A DNA stretch of 64,000 nt from CAVTBX01 sp963733135 (GCA_963733135.1 CAVTBX010000010.1:272252-336251); one strand, 5' to 3'; positions 39,869-50,993 are shown, counted from the stretch's first letter. Program-made: numbers and translations. Notes: generated by a model not told the origin, from the sequence alone.

Positions 39869-40646
39869 CCGAGCCGTCCGAGCCGAGCGTCGACCGTCGC
39901 GTACGGCGGCCGACCGGCGCTCGCGACGTCGACCTCGACATCGCGGCCGGGCGAGCGGGTCGCGCTCGATCGGCCCGAACGGCGCCGGCAAGTCGACGCT
40001 GCTCCGGGCCATCACCGGGCTCGTCGAGCCGACCGCCGGGACGGTCGATCGCTCGACGGCGACGCCGCTCGAGCGACTCGATCGCGACGCGCATCGCGCG
40101 ACGGATGGCCGTCGTGCCCGCAGCCGGCGTCGCTGCCGTTCGCGACGCGCGTCGAGGAGGTCGTCGCGCTCGGCCGGCTGCCCCACGAGCACCCGATCCG
40201 CGGCCGCGCGCCGGCCGACCGGGCCGCGATCGCGGCGGCGATCGAACGCGTCGGCGTCGGCCACCTGCTCGGCCGCGACGCACGCGAGCTGTCGCTCGGC
40301 GAGCGCCAGCTCGTGCTGCTGGCCATGGCCGTCGCCCAGGCGGCGCCGGTCCTCGTCCTCGACGAGCCGACGGTCCACCTCGACCTCCGCCACCAGGTCG
40401 AGGTCGATGGAGCTGCTGCGTCGACCTCAACGAGCGCGACGGCACGACGATCCTCGCGGTCCTCCACGACCTCGGCGCTCGCGGCGCACTTCTTCCCGCG
40501 GCTCGTCCTGCTCGACGCACGGCCGGATCGTCGCCGACGGCACGCCGGCGGACGTGCTCACGCCCGATCGGATCCGGGACGTGTTCGGGGTCGATCCGTC
40601 GATCGTCCGGTTGCCGACGATGACGGCGAGCGGTCGCGCCACCTGA
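39865..40646 (+). CDS. btuD: Cobalamin ABC transporter ATP-binding protein, several frameshifts
   Basis: The protein has about 258 residues. Walker A reads GPNGAGKSTLLRAITGL once frames are joined (from about 39,970). The signature is LSLGERQLVLLAMAVAQA, and Walker B is VLVLDEPTVHLDL with the D-loop. GTTILAVLHDL gives the switch histidine. Shifts lie near 39,905, 39,960, 40,050, 40,120, 40,410, 40,475 and 40,520. It is the last gene of the riboswitch-controlled transporter operon. FecE- or BtuD-type cannot be told apart by sequence alone; the riboswitch favours cobalamin. Confidence 0.82.
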
Positions 40647-40678
40647 CAACAACGTCCTCGGACCGCTACCCTGCGCTG

Positions 40679-41341
40679 ATGCGTGTGCGCGGGCTACTCG
40701 TCACCCTGGTTCTGGCCGTCCTCGTCGGCTGCGGCCCCGCGTCCGACGCGACTGCCACGCCCGAAGCCACGCCGACGGCGGCCGCGAGCGAAGCCGAGCC
40801 AGGCACCTCAGAGGCACCGTCCCTCACCGTCGAGCCGTCCGACCCTCCGGTGACGACCCCTCCCGAGAGTCCGAGCGCCGAGCCGAGCGACCCGTCGCCG
40901 TCGGAATCGGCCGGGTCGGGCGCGGCAGCAGGGTGCAGCGGGGACGACAAGAACCGGATCTTCTTCGAGGAGGCGGCAGCGGACCTCGACTGGACGGTCT
41001 ACTGCGCGGTCCTCCCGTCGGGTTGGTTCGTCCAGGAGGGCTTCGACCGGACCGCCGGTGGCGGCCGGTTGGAGATCGCCTACCGAGGCCCGGGCGGGGC
41101 GCGCCTGGAACTGCGCCAGGGTGCCTTCTGCACGGACGCGACCGGTTGCGTCCCGAGCGGCGACGATGCCGGCAGCGCGCCGTTCGGCGACCAGACGGGG
41201 ACGCTCATCGCGACCGACGACGGCGGTTGGGCACTCGTGGTCGACCGCGACGCGCCGATCAGCTGGCTCGCCATCGGCACCGGCCTGGACGAGGACGCGT
41301 TCCGCGCGATCGCCGCGGCGCTCGAGGGCGTCGCCGGCTAG
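40679..41341 (+). CDS. Lipoprotein of unknown function
   Basis: The protein has 220 residues. MRVRGLLVTLVLAVLVGC is a lipoprotein signal with the lipobox cysteine at residue 18. A long Pro/Thr/Ser/Glu-rich linker (about 20-85) leads to a globular domain of about 130 residues with four cysteines (AAAGCSGDD, VYCAVL, FCTDATGC), probably in two disulfides. The frame is intact. I do not recognise the family. It lies 32 bases after btuD but is probably a separate transcript. It ends on a CTAG shared with the convergent gene. Confidence 0.7.
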   Translation: MRVRGLLVTLVLAVLVGCGPASDATATPEATPTAAASEAEPGTSEAPSLTVEPSDPPVTTPPESPSAEPSDPSPSESAGSGAAAGCSGDDKNRIFFEEAAADLDWTVYCAVLPSGWFVQEGFDRTAGGGRLEIAYRGPGGARLELRQGAFCTDATGCVPSGDDAGSAPFGDQTGTLIATDDGGWALVVDRDAPISWLAIGTGLDEDAFRAIAAALEGVAG

Positions 41342-42270
41342 CCGAGCGCTGCCTCCGCCAGGACCGCCACGGCGTCGGCGCGTTCGCTTCGCGTCTCCGT
41401 TGCCCACGGTGATCCCGGTCGCTCCAAAGGCGAGGACCGGGATCGCGCGCCGAGGACGTCGATTGCCGTGCGGGCGGTCTCGAGGGCCAGCCCACCGGGT
41501 TCCGGCATCGTCACGGCCCAGTCGCCGACTCGCATCGAGGCAATCCATGTCGACCGCGACGTAGAGTCCCGTCGACCCGTGTCGCAACCGTCCGCGCCCA
41601 GCCGTCGACCGCGGCCAGGCCGGCATCGGTCCCCAGCATCCCGGCCCCGAAGTGGGCGACCCGCGAGGCCGCGAGCATCCGCGACTCGGTTTCGTCGAGG
41701 ATCTGGCCGCCCAGGAGCGCGGCATCGTCCTCCCGAACCGACGGGCCGTCGCAGGCGGCGACGAGATCGGGGTCGCCACGGCCACAGATCATCGCGAAGG
41801 GCATGCCCCAGACGTTGCCCGACGGCGTCGTGTCCGGCGTGTTGAAGTCGCCGTGCGCATCGAACCAGGCGAGAGCGAGGCGCCGATCCGGCCACGCCGC
41901 ACGCAACCCCGCGAGCGCACCTGCGTGGGCGGTGCAGTCTCCGCCAAGCACGAGCAAGCGCGCCTGCGGCCCGGCCTCCGCCGATCGTCGTCGCGATCAG
42001 GTCGCGCTCGCGCGGAAGGAACTCGCAGATCGCCCGGCGATTCTTCGCCCGCGGATCGTCGTCCACGAGGAAGCCGGGCTCGATCTCGAGATCGCCGGCA
42101 TCTCGCAACTCGGCTTGGGCGAGCCCCGGCCGGTCGCGAATCTTCTCGAGCACGCCCAGCTCGCGCAACTCCCGCGGCGCCCGCTCCATGCCCGCGAGGT
42201 GTCCGCCCAGCGCGGTCGGGACGCCGACGACGACGATCGGTTCGTTCACGTCCGGATCTTCGGTCATCAT
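41338..42270 (-). CDS. Arginase / agmatinase-family ureohydrolase, frameshifted
   Basis: The protein has about 305 residues after joining frames. The binuclear manganese motifs are all visible: LVLGGDCTAHAG, LAWFDAHGDFNTP and YVAVDMDCLDAS. The C-terminal FGATGITVGNGD is less typical. These enzymes hydrolyse guanidino compounds to urea. The first motif has cysteine where most have histidine (GGDHS becomes GGDCT), a variant known in some arginases and formiminoglutamase-like proteins, so the substrate is open. Shifts lie near 41,445, 41,545, 41,580 and 41,975. The start ATG lies only six bases from the divergent aminotransferase start. Confidence 0.75.
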   Translation of the reverse strand: MMTEDPDVNEPIVVVGVPTALGGHLAGMERAPRELRELGVLEKIRDRPGLAQAELRDAGDLEIEPGFLVDDDPRAKNRRAICEFLPRERDLIATTIGGGRAAGALARAWRRLHRPRRCARGVACGVAGSAPRSRLVRCARRLQHAGHDAVGQRLGHALRDDLWPWRPRSRRRLRRPVGSGGRCRAPGRPDPRRNRVADARGLAGRPLRGRDAGDRCRPGRGRRLGADGCDTGRRDSTSRSTWIASMRVGDWAVTMPEPGGLALETARTAIDVLGARSRSSPLERPGSPWATETRSERADAVAVLAEAALG

Positions 42271-42276
42271 TCACCA

Positions 42277-43398
42277 ATGCGCATCGCCGACTTCGCCCTC
42301 GAGCGCTATTTCGCGCGGTGGGAGTTCGCCGTCGAGCACCTCCTCTGCGCCTCGGACGTCGAGGGCTACTCGATGGCCGACCTGGTCGCCATCGCCGATC
42401 CGGAGGTCCGGGCGTTGTGGGACGGCCTGCGGCTCGGCTACACGGAATCGACCGGCCATCCGCTCCTGCGGACCGAGATCGCCAACCTCTACGACGAGAT
42501 CGAAGCGGACGACGTCCTCGTCTTCGCCGGCGCCGAGGAGGCGATCTTCTGCCTGGTCAACGTCATTCTCGGACCCGGCGATCACGTCGTCGTCACGTGG
42601 CCCGGCTACCAGAGCCTGTACGAGGTCGCCCGGGCGGCCGGCGCGGATGTCAGCCTCCATGAGCTCCGCGAGGACCAGCGCTGGGCGCTCGACGTCGAGC
42701 GGCTGATCGCGGCCCTGCGTCCGGAGACCCGGCTCGTCGTCGTCAACGCACCGCACAACCCGACGGGGATGATGCCGACGCACGCCGAGTGGGCCCGCCT
42801 GACCGATGCGCTATCCGACCGCGGGATCCACCTCCTGTCGGACGAGGTCTACCGCTTCCTCGAATTCGACGCTGCCGACCGGCTCGTCGCCGGCGCCGAT
42901 GGGTTTCCGAGAGGAATCTCGCTGGGCGTCATGTCGAAGTCGTTCGCGATGGCCGGCCTGCGGATCGGCTGGCTCGCGACGCGCGATCGTGAGCTTCTTG
43001 GCCGCTGCGCCCGGATGAAGGACTACACGACAATTTGCTCGTCGGCCCCGTCAGAGATCCTCGCGTTGATCGGTTTGCGTGAGCGCGATCGCGTCCTCGG
43101 GCGATCGCGACGGATCGTGGCCGACAACCTGGACCTGCTGGACGACTTCTTCCGCCGCCGGTCGGACGCCTTCTCGTGGGTCCGACCGCGCGGCGGGTCC
43201 ATCGGCTTTCCGCGACTCCTGGCCGACACACCCATCGACACATTCGCGAAGGACCTCGTCGAGGCCGAGGGCGTGCTGCTTCTGCCGGGTTCACAGTTCG
43301 AGTACCCGGGCAACCACTTCCGGATCGGCTTCGGCCGGGAGAATCTGCCAGATGCCCTGGCCCGGCTGGACGCGTTCGCGCAGCGCGCTCTCGCCTGA
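42277..43398 (+). CDS. Class I/II PLP-dependent aminotransferase
   Basis: The protein has 373 residues and an intact frame. Key features are AGAEEAIFCLVNVIL (phosphate site), VVVNAPHNPTGMMPTHAEW, LLSDEVYRFLEFD with the PLP aspartate-tyrosine pair, the Schiff-base lysine in VMSKSFAMAGLRIGWLA, and HFRIGFGRENLPDAL with the substrate-binding arginine. The substrate cannot be told from sequence. The close divergent ureohydrolase hints at arginine or related amino acid metabolism. No ribosome-binding site fits between the two start codons, so the mRNA may be leaderless. Confidence 0.87.
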   Translation: MRIADFALERYFARWEFAVEHLLCASDVEGYSMADLVAIADPEVRALWDGLRLGYTESTGHPLLRTEIANLYDEIEADDVLVFAGAEEAIFCLVNVILGPGDHVVVTWPGYQSLYEVARAAGADVSLHELREDQRWALDVERLIAALRPETRLVVVNAPHNPTGMMPTHAEWARLTDALSDRGIHLLSDEVYRFLEFDAADRLVAGADGFPRGISLGVMSKSFAMAGLRIGWLATRDRELLGRCARMKDYTTICSSAPSEILALIGLRERDRVLGRSRRIVADNLDLLDDFFRRRSDAFSWVRPRGGSIGFPRLLADTPIDTFAKDLVEAEGVLLLPGSQFEYPGNHFRIGFGRENLPDALARLDAFAQRALA

Positions 43399-43575
43399 CC
43401 GCAGCGGCCGCCGGAAGCACGGCTCCGCGACGCACAGCGCGGGACAGTGATCCTGCTTCAGTGGTTCGACGCGATCGCCTCCGACGCCGTACTATCTTTG
43501 CCTAGTACTCCCGCGGTGTAAGGGTCCCCGGGGCCCTCGACTTCCAGGCTCCAAGCTTCCTCGGAGGTCCGACTC
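43399..43575 (+). promoter_or_regulatory. Upstream region of the large secreted protein gene
   Basis: An inverted repeat GTACTA / TAGTAC (about 43,488-43,507, eight-base spacer) lies ahead of a second palindrome, GGGtCCCCGGGGCCC (about 43,522). GGAGG at 43,563-43,567 is the likely ribosome-binding site. The first repeat resembles an operator, but I know no regulator for it. Confidence 0.35.
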
Positions 43576-46500
43576 ATCGCCACGCGTCCCCGCCTCCGCG
43601 CCCCGCGCCCCCCGCGACGCTCCGCGCTTGTCCTTGTCGCCGCCCTGCTGATCGCGACCTCGTCTGTGCCGCTGGCCCCGCCGCGCCCGACCACGGCCGC
43701 GGATCCGCCGACGCCGCGATTCCTGGGTCCCGAGGCGACAGAACCCGCGAAGGACCCGACTCCTGGGATCAGCGCCGTGGGCATCGCGCCCCCCGGATTC
43801 CAGGACACGATCGTGCTCAGCGGACTCGTGGCCCCGACGGCGGTGCGCTTCTCGCCCGACGGCCGGGTCTTCGTGGCCGAGAAGAGCGGCCGGATCCGGG
43901 TGTTTCCCGCACTCGGCTCGACGACACCGACGACGTTCGTGGACCTGGCACCCAAGGTCCACAACTACTGGGATCGCGGACTGCTCGGCCTGGCTCTCCA
44001 CCCGAACTTTCCGACGACCCCGTACGTGTACGCCCTGTACACGCATGACGCCGCGATCGGGGCGACCGCGCCTCGCTGGAACGACGCCTGCCCGACGCCC
44101 CCCGGCCCCACGTCGGACGGCTGCCTCGCAAGCGGCCGATTGTCTCGGTTCACCGCCTCGGGCAACGTCGCAACCGGCGCCGAGCAGGTCCTGATCGAGG
44201 ATTGGTGCACTCAGTACCCGAGTCACTCCGTGGCCGACGTGAAGTTCGGGCCGGATGGGGCGCTGTACGTCAGCGGTGGCGACGGGGCGAGCTTCACCTT
44301 CCAGGACTACGGCCAGGGCGGCGGCACGAGCGGCGGGATCACGCCACGCAATCCATGCGGTGACCCGCCGGGCGGAGTCGGGGGAGCGATGACGGCTCCC
44401 ACGGCTCGCGGCGGCCGCCTCCGCAGCCAGAGCCTCCGGCGACCGGCGGGCGAGCCGGTCGTCCTGGGTGGCGCGATCCTGCGGGTCGATGGCATTTCCG
44501 GGGCAGCCTTGCCGACGAATCCGCTCGCCTCGCACGCCGACCCGGATGCGCAGCGGATCGTGGGCTACGGAACGCGGAACCCGTTCCGCTTCGCGTTCCG
44601 GCCCGGGACCAATGAGGTCTGGGTCGCCGACGCTGGCGATCTGACCTGGGAGGAGATCGACCGCATCGTCGATCCCCTCGCCCCGACGGTCTCGAACTTC
44701 GGCTGGCCCTGCTACGAGGGCACGCCCCAGCACGGGAACTACCGGGCCCAGAACCTCGACATGTGCAACTCGCTGTACGCCACCCCGACCGGCCACGTCC
44801 CGCCGTACTACGCGTACCACCACGACGCGAAGGTCGTGCCGGGCGAGTCCTGCCCGGCGGGCGGCTCCGTCATCGCCGGGATCTCCTTCTACGACGGTCC
44901 CAGCTACCCGGCGGCCTACAGGAATGCGCTGTTCTTCGCGGACCACTCGCGGAACTGCATCTGGGCGATGAAGGTAGGGACGAACGGGCTGCCGGATCCG
45001 ACGAAGCTCGAAACGTTCGTGGCCGCCGCCGCGAACCCGGTGGCGATCGAGGTCGGGCCAGGTGGAGACCTCTTCTACGTCGACCACGAGGGTGGCGCGA
45101 TCCACCGGATCAGCTATCCGGCGGGCAACCAGGCGCCGACTGCCGTGATCGATGCGACCCCGACGTCCGGCCTCGCACCCCTCGCGGTGGCCTTCGACGG
45201 GACCGGCTCGAGCGATCCCGAGGGGGGTGGGCTCAGCTACGAATGGGACCTCGACGGTGACGGAGCGTTCGACGAGTCGACCGCGTCGCAGCCGGCATTC
45301 ACGTATGCCGTCGAAGGCAGCTACGACGTCGGTCTGCGGGTACGGGATTCGCAGGGCGCCACCGGGACCGCGTTCACCACGATCGTGGTCCACCAGTCGC
45401 TGCCGGAGCCGGTCATCGATGCGCCGCTCGCGACGGTCGACTGGGCGGTCGGCGAGGAGATCGAGTTCTCAGGGCATGCCACTGACGATTCCGGCGCACC
45501 GCTGCCGGCGAGCGCGCTGACCTGGACGCTGATCCTGAATCACTGCCCCTCGACCTGCCACACGCACACCGTCGAGAGCTGGTCCGGAACCGCGACTGGC
45601 TCCTTCGATGCGCCCGACCACGACTACCCGTCATCCCTTGATCTCGTGCTCACCGCGACGGACGCCTCGAATCGATCGGCCTCAACGACGGTTCGGCTGG
45701 ACCCCCGAACCGTGGATCTGACGTTTGCCTCGTCGCCGTCGGGGTTGGAGCTTGCCGTCGGGGTCGGTGCGCCGGCGGCGACGCCATTCACCAGGACGTT
45801 CATCGTCAACTCGGCCGTGAGCGTTGCAGCACAGAGTCCGCAGACACTCAGCGGCACCACCTACACGTTCGGGAGCTGGTCCGACGGGGGAGCGGCCTCG
45901 CACTCCATCGTGGCTCCAGCCACGGCCGCCACGTATACGGCGACGTTCAACGCAGCCAGCTCCACGAGCTACCTGTCGGATCTCGCCTACACCGTCGTCG
46001 CCAACGGCTACGGCCCGGCCGAGAAGGACCGCTCCAACGGCGGGACGGGCGCCGGTGACGGCGGCCCGCTGACCCTGGCCGGGGTCGTCTACCCCAAGGG
46101 CATCGGGACCCATGCCGCGGCCGAGATCCGCTACAACCTGACCGGCTGCAGCCAGTTCACGGTCAAGGTCGGGCTCGACGACGTGGTCGGTGCCAACGGC
46201 TCGCTCATCTTCCAGGTCTACGGCGACGCGGTGAAGCTCGCCGACAGCGGGGTCATGACCGGCGCCAGCCCGACCCAGACCCTGACCGTCGACCTGAGCG
46301 GCCGGAGCCAGCTCCGGCTCGTCGTCAACCCCAACGGCGTCAACTACTACGACCACTCCGACTGGGCCGACGCCCGGCTGACCTGCGGCTCCGGCCCGCC
46401 CCCGCCGCCACCGCCCGACACGACCCCGCCGACGATCACCGGGCTGACCCCGACCGACGGCGCGACCGGCCAGGCGACGACGGTCAGCCCGACCGCCACC

Positions 46501-49439
46501 TTCAGCGAGCCGATCGATCCGGCCAGCCTGACCGGGGCGACGTTCAGCCTCGTCGCGTCGGGCACCACGACACCGCTCGCCGCCGGCGTCACCTACAACC
46601 CGACCAGCCGGACCGCGACCCTCGACCCGACGGCCGCCCTGGCCGAGGCGACGACGTACGTCGTGACGGTCCGGGGCGGGAGCAGCGGGGTCAGGGACGC
46701 CGCCGGCGTGGCCCTCGTCGCCGACCGGACCTGGACGTTCACGACCGCCGGGCCGTCGGGCGGGAGTCAATTCCAGCCGCGTGTCGACTACCCGGTCGGG
46801 ACCAATCCGCACTCGGTCGTGATGTTCGACGTCAATGCCGACACCCGGCCCGACCTGATCGTCGCCAACTCGCACAGCAACAGCGTCGGCGTCCTCCTGG
46901 CCAACTCCGACGGGACGTTCGCGACGGCAACCAGCTATGCCACCGGATCGCTGCCCAAGTTCGCCGCCGTGGCCGACTTCAACGGCGACGGCAAGCGCGA
47001 CATCGTGTCGGCGAACCAGGGCGCAAACGGAGTGAGTGTCCTGCTCGGGAGCGGAACCGGGACGTTCGCGGCGCCCATTGCGCGGACAAGCTGCTCGGCA
47101 CCTCACGAGGTTGCGGCAGGCGACTTCAACAAGGACGGCAACCAGGACGTGGCCGTCGCCTGCTGGAACGGCACGGTGATCAGGACCCACCTGGGGAACG
47201 GTGACGGGACGCTGGCGACCGGCGTGAACATCACGACGGGTGATGGCCCGCACTCCGTGGTGATGCTCGACCTGAACGCCGACACCAACCTGGACGTCGC
47301 CGTGGCGAACCGGAGCGCTCACAGCGTTAGCGTCCTCCTCGGGAACGGTACGGCGACCTTCGCCGCGCCGGTGAACTACTCGGTCGGCACCTTCCCGCAC
47401 GAGGTCCGTGCCGGCGACATCAACGGCGACGGCAAGCTCGACCTCGTGACGGCCAACGACGGCTCCGACTCCGTGAGCGTCCTGCTCGGGGCGGGCAACG
47501 GGACGTTCGGGGCGGCGATGACCACGACGGCCGGCCTCGACCCCGTGTCGGTCGGAATCGCCGACCTGAACCTGGATGGCAAGCTCGATGTCATCACCGC
47601 GAACACCGCCGGCAACGGCGAGGATGTCTCCGGGATCCCTGGCGGGGACAACATCAGCATCCTGCTCGGGACAGGAACCGGCTCGTTCTCGGCGGCCACC
47701 AGCGTGCCCGTCGGGTTGACGCCGTTCTCCGTCACTGCCGGCGACGTGGACGGAAATGGGTCGCCGGATGTCGTCACCGCGAACTGGCACGGCAACAACG
47801 TGTCGGTCCTCCGAAATGCGCTGGGCTCCGGCCCGCCCCCGCCGCCGCCGCCCGACACGACCCCGCCGACGGTCACCGGCCTGACCCCGACCGACGGCGC
47901 GACCGGCCAGGCGACGACGGTCAGCCCGACCGCCACGTTCAGCGAGCCGATCGTCCGGCGAGCCTGACCGGGACGACCGTTCAGCCTGACCGTCGGCCAC
48001 CACGACACCGCTCGCCGCCGGCGTCACCTACGACCCGACCAGCCGGACCGCGACCGTTCGAGCCCGACGGCGGCCCTGGCCGAGGCGAGACCTACGTCTG
48101 GCCCGGTCCGGGGCGGGAGCAGCGGGGTCAGGGACGCCGCCGGCGTAACCCCTCGTCGCCGACCGGACCTGGACGTTCACGACCGCCGGGCCGTCGGGCG
48201 GCGGCACCACGAGCTACCTGTCGGATCTGGCCTACACCGTCACGGCCAACGGCTGGGGACCGGTCGAGAAGGACCGCAGCAACGGCGAGGACGCGGCGCC
48301 GGCGACGGCGGGCCGCTGACCCTGGCCGGGGTCGTCTACGCCAAGGGCCTCGGGCACCCATGCCGCGGCGGAGATCCGCTACACCATGACCGGCTGCAGC
48401 CAGTTCACCGCCAAGCGTCGGCATCGACGACGAGGTCGGGACCAACGGCTCGGTCATCTTCCAGGTCTGGGCCGACGCGATCAAGCTGGCCGACATCGGG
48501 CATCCTGACCGGCGCCAGCCCGACCGAGACCCTGACCGTCGACGTGACGCGGCCGGACGCACCTCCGGCTGGTCGTGACCCAGCCGGCGACAACAAAACT
48601 ACGACCACGCCGACTGGGCCGACGCCCGGCTGACCTGCGGCGGGCCGCCGCCCGACACGACGCCGCCGACGGTCACGGCCACCGACCCCGACCAACGGCG
48701 CGACCGGCCAGGCGCGCTCGGTCAGCCCGACCGCCACGTTCAGCGAGGCGATCGATCCGGCGACCCTGACCGGGACGACGTTCAGCCTGACCGACCAGGC
48801 CACCGACGACGCGGTCAGCGGCACGGTCAGCTACGACGGCCCGAGCCGGACCGCCCGGTTCAGCCCGACCGCGGCCCTCGGAGCGGGCAAGACCTACCTG
48901 GCCCGGATCAGGGGCGGGGCAGCGGGGTCAGCGACAACGCCGGCAACCGCCTCGCCGCTGACGTCACCTGGACGTTCACGATCGCCGGCCGCCAGCGGCA
49001 CGACGAGCTACCTGTCGGACCTGGCCTACACCGTCACGGCCAACGGCTGGGGACCGGTCGAGAAGGACCGCAGCAACGGCGAGGACAGCGTCGCCGGCGA
49101 CGGCGGGCCGCTGACCCTGGCCGGGGTCGTCTACGCCAAGGGCCTGGGCACCCATGCCGCGGCCGACATCCGCTACACCATGACCGGCTGCAGCCAGTTC
49201 ACCGCCAGGGTCGGCATCGACGACGAGGTCGGGACCAACGGCTCGGTCATCTTCCAGGTCTGGGCCGACGCGATCAAGCTGGCCGAATCGGCGATCCTGA
49301 CCGGCGCCAGCCCGACCGCGACCCTGACCGTCGACGTGACCGGCCGAACGAACCTCCGGCTGGTCGTGACCGAGCCGGCGACAACAAGAACTACGACCAC
49401 GCCGACTGGGCCGACGCCCGGCTGACCTGCGGCTCTTGA
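43576..49439 (+). CDS. Large multidomain secreted protein: sugar-dehydrogenase propeller, PKD, NPCBM, Ig-like, FG-GAP
   Basis: The product has about 1,950 residues. Domain order: signal segment (LVLVAALLIATSSVPLA); glucose/sorbosone-dehydrogenase beta-propeller, about 40-480 (VRFSPDGRVFVAEKSGRIRVF); PKD domain near 500-580; NPCBM carbohydrate-binding domain near 765-905 (WADARLTC end); Big_5 Ig-like domain; six or so FG-GAP repeats (DFNGDGKRDIVSANQG); then Big_5, NPCBM, Big_5, NPCBM. It is likely extracellular and carbohydrate-binding or oxidising. The frame is intact to 47,955, then shifts repeatedly in the duplicated C-terminal part. The start is unresolved: GGAGG precedes 43,576, but the codon there is ATC, and the first standard start in frame is GTG 43666, inside the signal segment. 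Confidence 0.82.
45961..49434 (+). repeat. Intragenic duplication of NPCBM and Ig-like coding units
   Basis: Three NPCBM copies lie at about 45,961-46,390, 48,212-48,640 and 49,004-49,434. Ig-like copies lie at about 46,395-46,755, 47,830-48,195 and 48,643-48,990. DNA identity is high: copies two and three share long stretches such as ACCTGTCGGA followed by GGCCTACACCGTCACGGCCA with only single changes. Such repeats invite recombination and assembly error. Confidence 0.85.
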
Positions 49440-49668
49440 AGGACACGCCCACTTCGAGCAATTCCAGCGGATGCTCGCCGAAGGCTCGCTGATCCTCGTC
49501 GGGCCGACGCTCGGTGAGAAGAACACCGGCATCGCGATCTTCGAGGCGCCCGACGAGGACGCGGCCCGGGCGATCATGAACGACGACCCGGTGATCGCAG
49601 GTGGGTTCGCGACCGGCGAGCTCCGACCGCTCCGGGTATCGCTGCTGCGGGGTCGCGACGCCGGCTAG
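49438..49668 (+). pseudogene. YCII-domain protein lacking its N-terminus
   Basis: From 49,438 the frame reads EGHAHFEQFQRMLAEGS, then GPTLGEKNTGIAIFEAPDEDA and FATGELRPLRVSLLRGRD, a YCII-domain protein of the DGPF/YciI group. Members normally have about 25 residues before the HFE motif, with the first beta strand. Here the frame is closed by TGA at 49,423 and holds no start before ATG 49471. The 5' end is lost exactly where the repeat-rich gene ends. Either this is a true deletion fusion or an assembly join. It shares a CTAG stop with the convergent gene. Confidence 0.65.
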
Positions 49669-50869
49669 GCTCGCTTGCGCTCCAGGTCGAGGAACGGCAG
49701 CTCGACGACGGTCCCGGCGACGCGGCCACGACGCCCCTCGACGGTCCACTCCACGTCGACGCCGGAACCGAGTGGCTCGTGTGTCGGCGGGACGGACGCG
49801 AGGGCGATCGCCTGCTTGAGGATCGGGCTCCACCCGACGCTCGTGGTGCGGCCGATCTGGCGCCCGCCGACGAAGACGGGCCGCGGCGACCGATCGACGA
49901 CCGGCGAGATCGCCGGTGGCAGGCCCTGGGCGCTGAAGAGTCCCTCGATGTCGTACCAGTCGAGCTCGAGTCCGACGAGGCGTCGCCGCGGACCGCCGTC
50001 TCGTACCTCCCGCTCGAGGGCGAGGCGGCCGACGAAGTCGGCCTTGTCGAAGCTGACGAGCCGCCCGAGCCCGATCTCGTCGGGGCTGTAGTTCTGGTCG
50101 GGGTTCATCGCGTGGCGGGCGGAGGTGTAGTCCACCTCGAGGAGGATGAGCCCGGCCTCGAGCCGCACGACATCGAGGGCGAGCATGCCGGCCGGCCGGA
50201 TCCCGAAGGCCCGGCCGGCGCTGGTCAGCGCTTCCCAGACGGCGCGACAGCGTTCTCGGCGGGGACCCACAGCTCGTAGCCGAGATCGCCGGTGTAGCCG
50301 GTCCGCGAGACGTCGACGGCGACTTTCTTCCGGCCGGCCTTGATCACGGCGGGCCGGCGCCGGAAGTAGCGCAGGTCCGCGAACTGCTCCCCGGTCGCGG
50401 CCTCGAGCACGTCGCGAGACAGCGGGCCCTGGAGCGCAACGGCGGCGACGGCTTCGGAGACGTCGTCGACCGTGACGTCGAGGCCGTTCGCGTTCTGGCG
50501 GAGCCATCGAAGCTGCGGGTCGGCGGCCGTCCAGCGGAACGTGCCGTCGTCGAGGTGGTGGACGGTCCCGTCGTCGATCACCTTGCCGTGCTCGTCGCAC
50601 CACGGCGTGTAATAGACCTGGCCCGGCTTCAGCTTCGTCGCGTCACGCGTGATCACCCGATCGACGAGGCGGAGGGCGTCGGGCCCCGACACCGTGTACT
50701 TGTAGAGCGGGCTGACGTCGATCAGCGCAGCCGCCTCGCGAATCGCGTTGTACTCGATGTCGTGGGCGTCGGCGTAGACCGACGACGCGTAGTAGCCGCT
50801 CCACTCGCGCCACTGCTGCTTGCGGTTCAGTCGTGCGGTGGCGGGATGGAACGCGGTTCCGACGCTCAC
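49665..50869 (-). CDS. GcvT-like aminomethyltransferase family protein, one frameshift
   Basis: The protein has about 400 residues. It aligns with glycine cleavage T-protein and related folate-dependent demethylases: YNAIREAAALIDVSPLYKY, VTRDATKLKPGQVYYTPWCDEHGKVIDD (N-terminal folate region), RTGYTGDLGYELWVP, GMLALDVVRLEAGL, and a C-terminal barrel (GRTTSVGWSPILKQAIALASV). No gcvH, gcvP or lpd is nearby, so it may be a stand-alone methyl-donor enzyme (dimethylglycine, sarcosine or DMSP type). The frame breaks at about 50,245. I chose GTG 50869 as start. Two inverted repeats lie upstream. Confidence 0.82.
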
Positions 50870-50901
50870 GAGTTCAGCGGGCCTCCGTGCCTGGCGAGCC
50901 G

Positions 50902-50931
50902 CCAGTATGCATGAAATCCTATGCAGGCTGG
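50902..50931 (-). promoter_or_regulatory. Hairpin/operator-like inverted repeat near the GcvT-like gene start
   Basis: CCAG, TGCAT, an eight-base loop, ATGCA and CTGG form a two-part inverted repeat 33-62 bases upstream of the GcvT-like start. It could be an operator (the TGCAT/ATGCA core recalls GntR-type sites) or an RNA hairpin in the leader. Confidence 0.4.
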
Positions 50932-50993
50932 ATGGCGGCCGCCGCGGCAGTGCCCGCCTGCGCGCCCGGCCGGAATTCACATCTATCTCCGCC

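Noticed and set aside
45682..48027. A 781-codon open frame on the minus strand
   Set aside because: It is antisense to the clear secreted protein, and its sequence is repetitive R/G/D/V typical of a shadow frame in GC-rich DNA.
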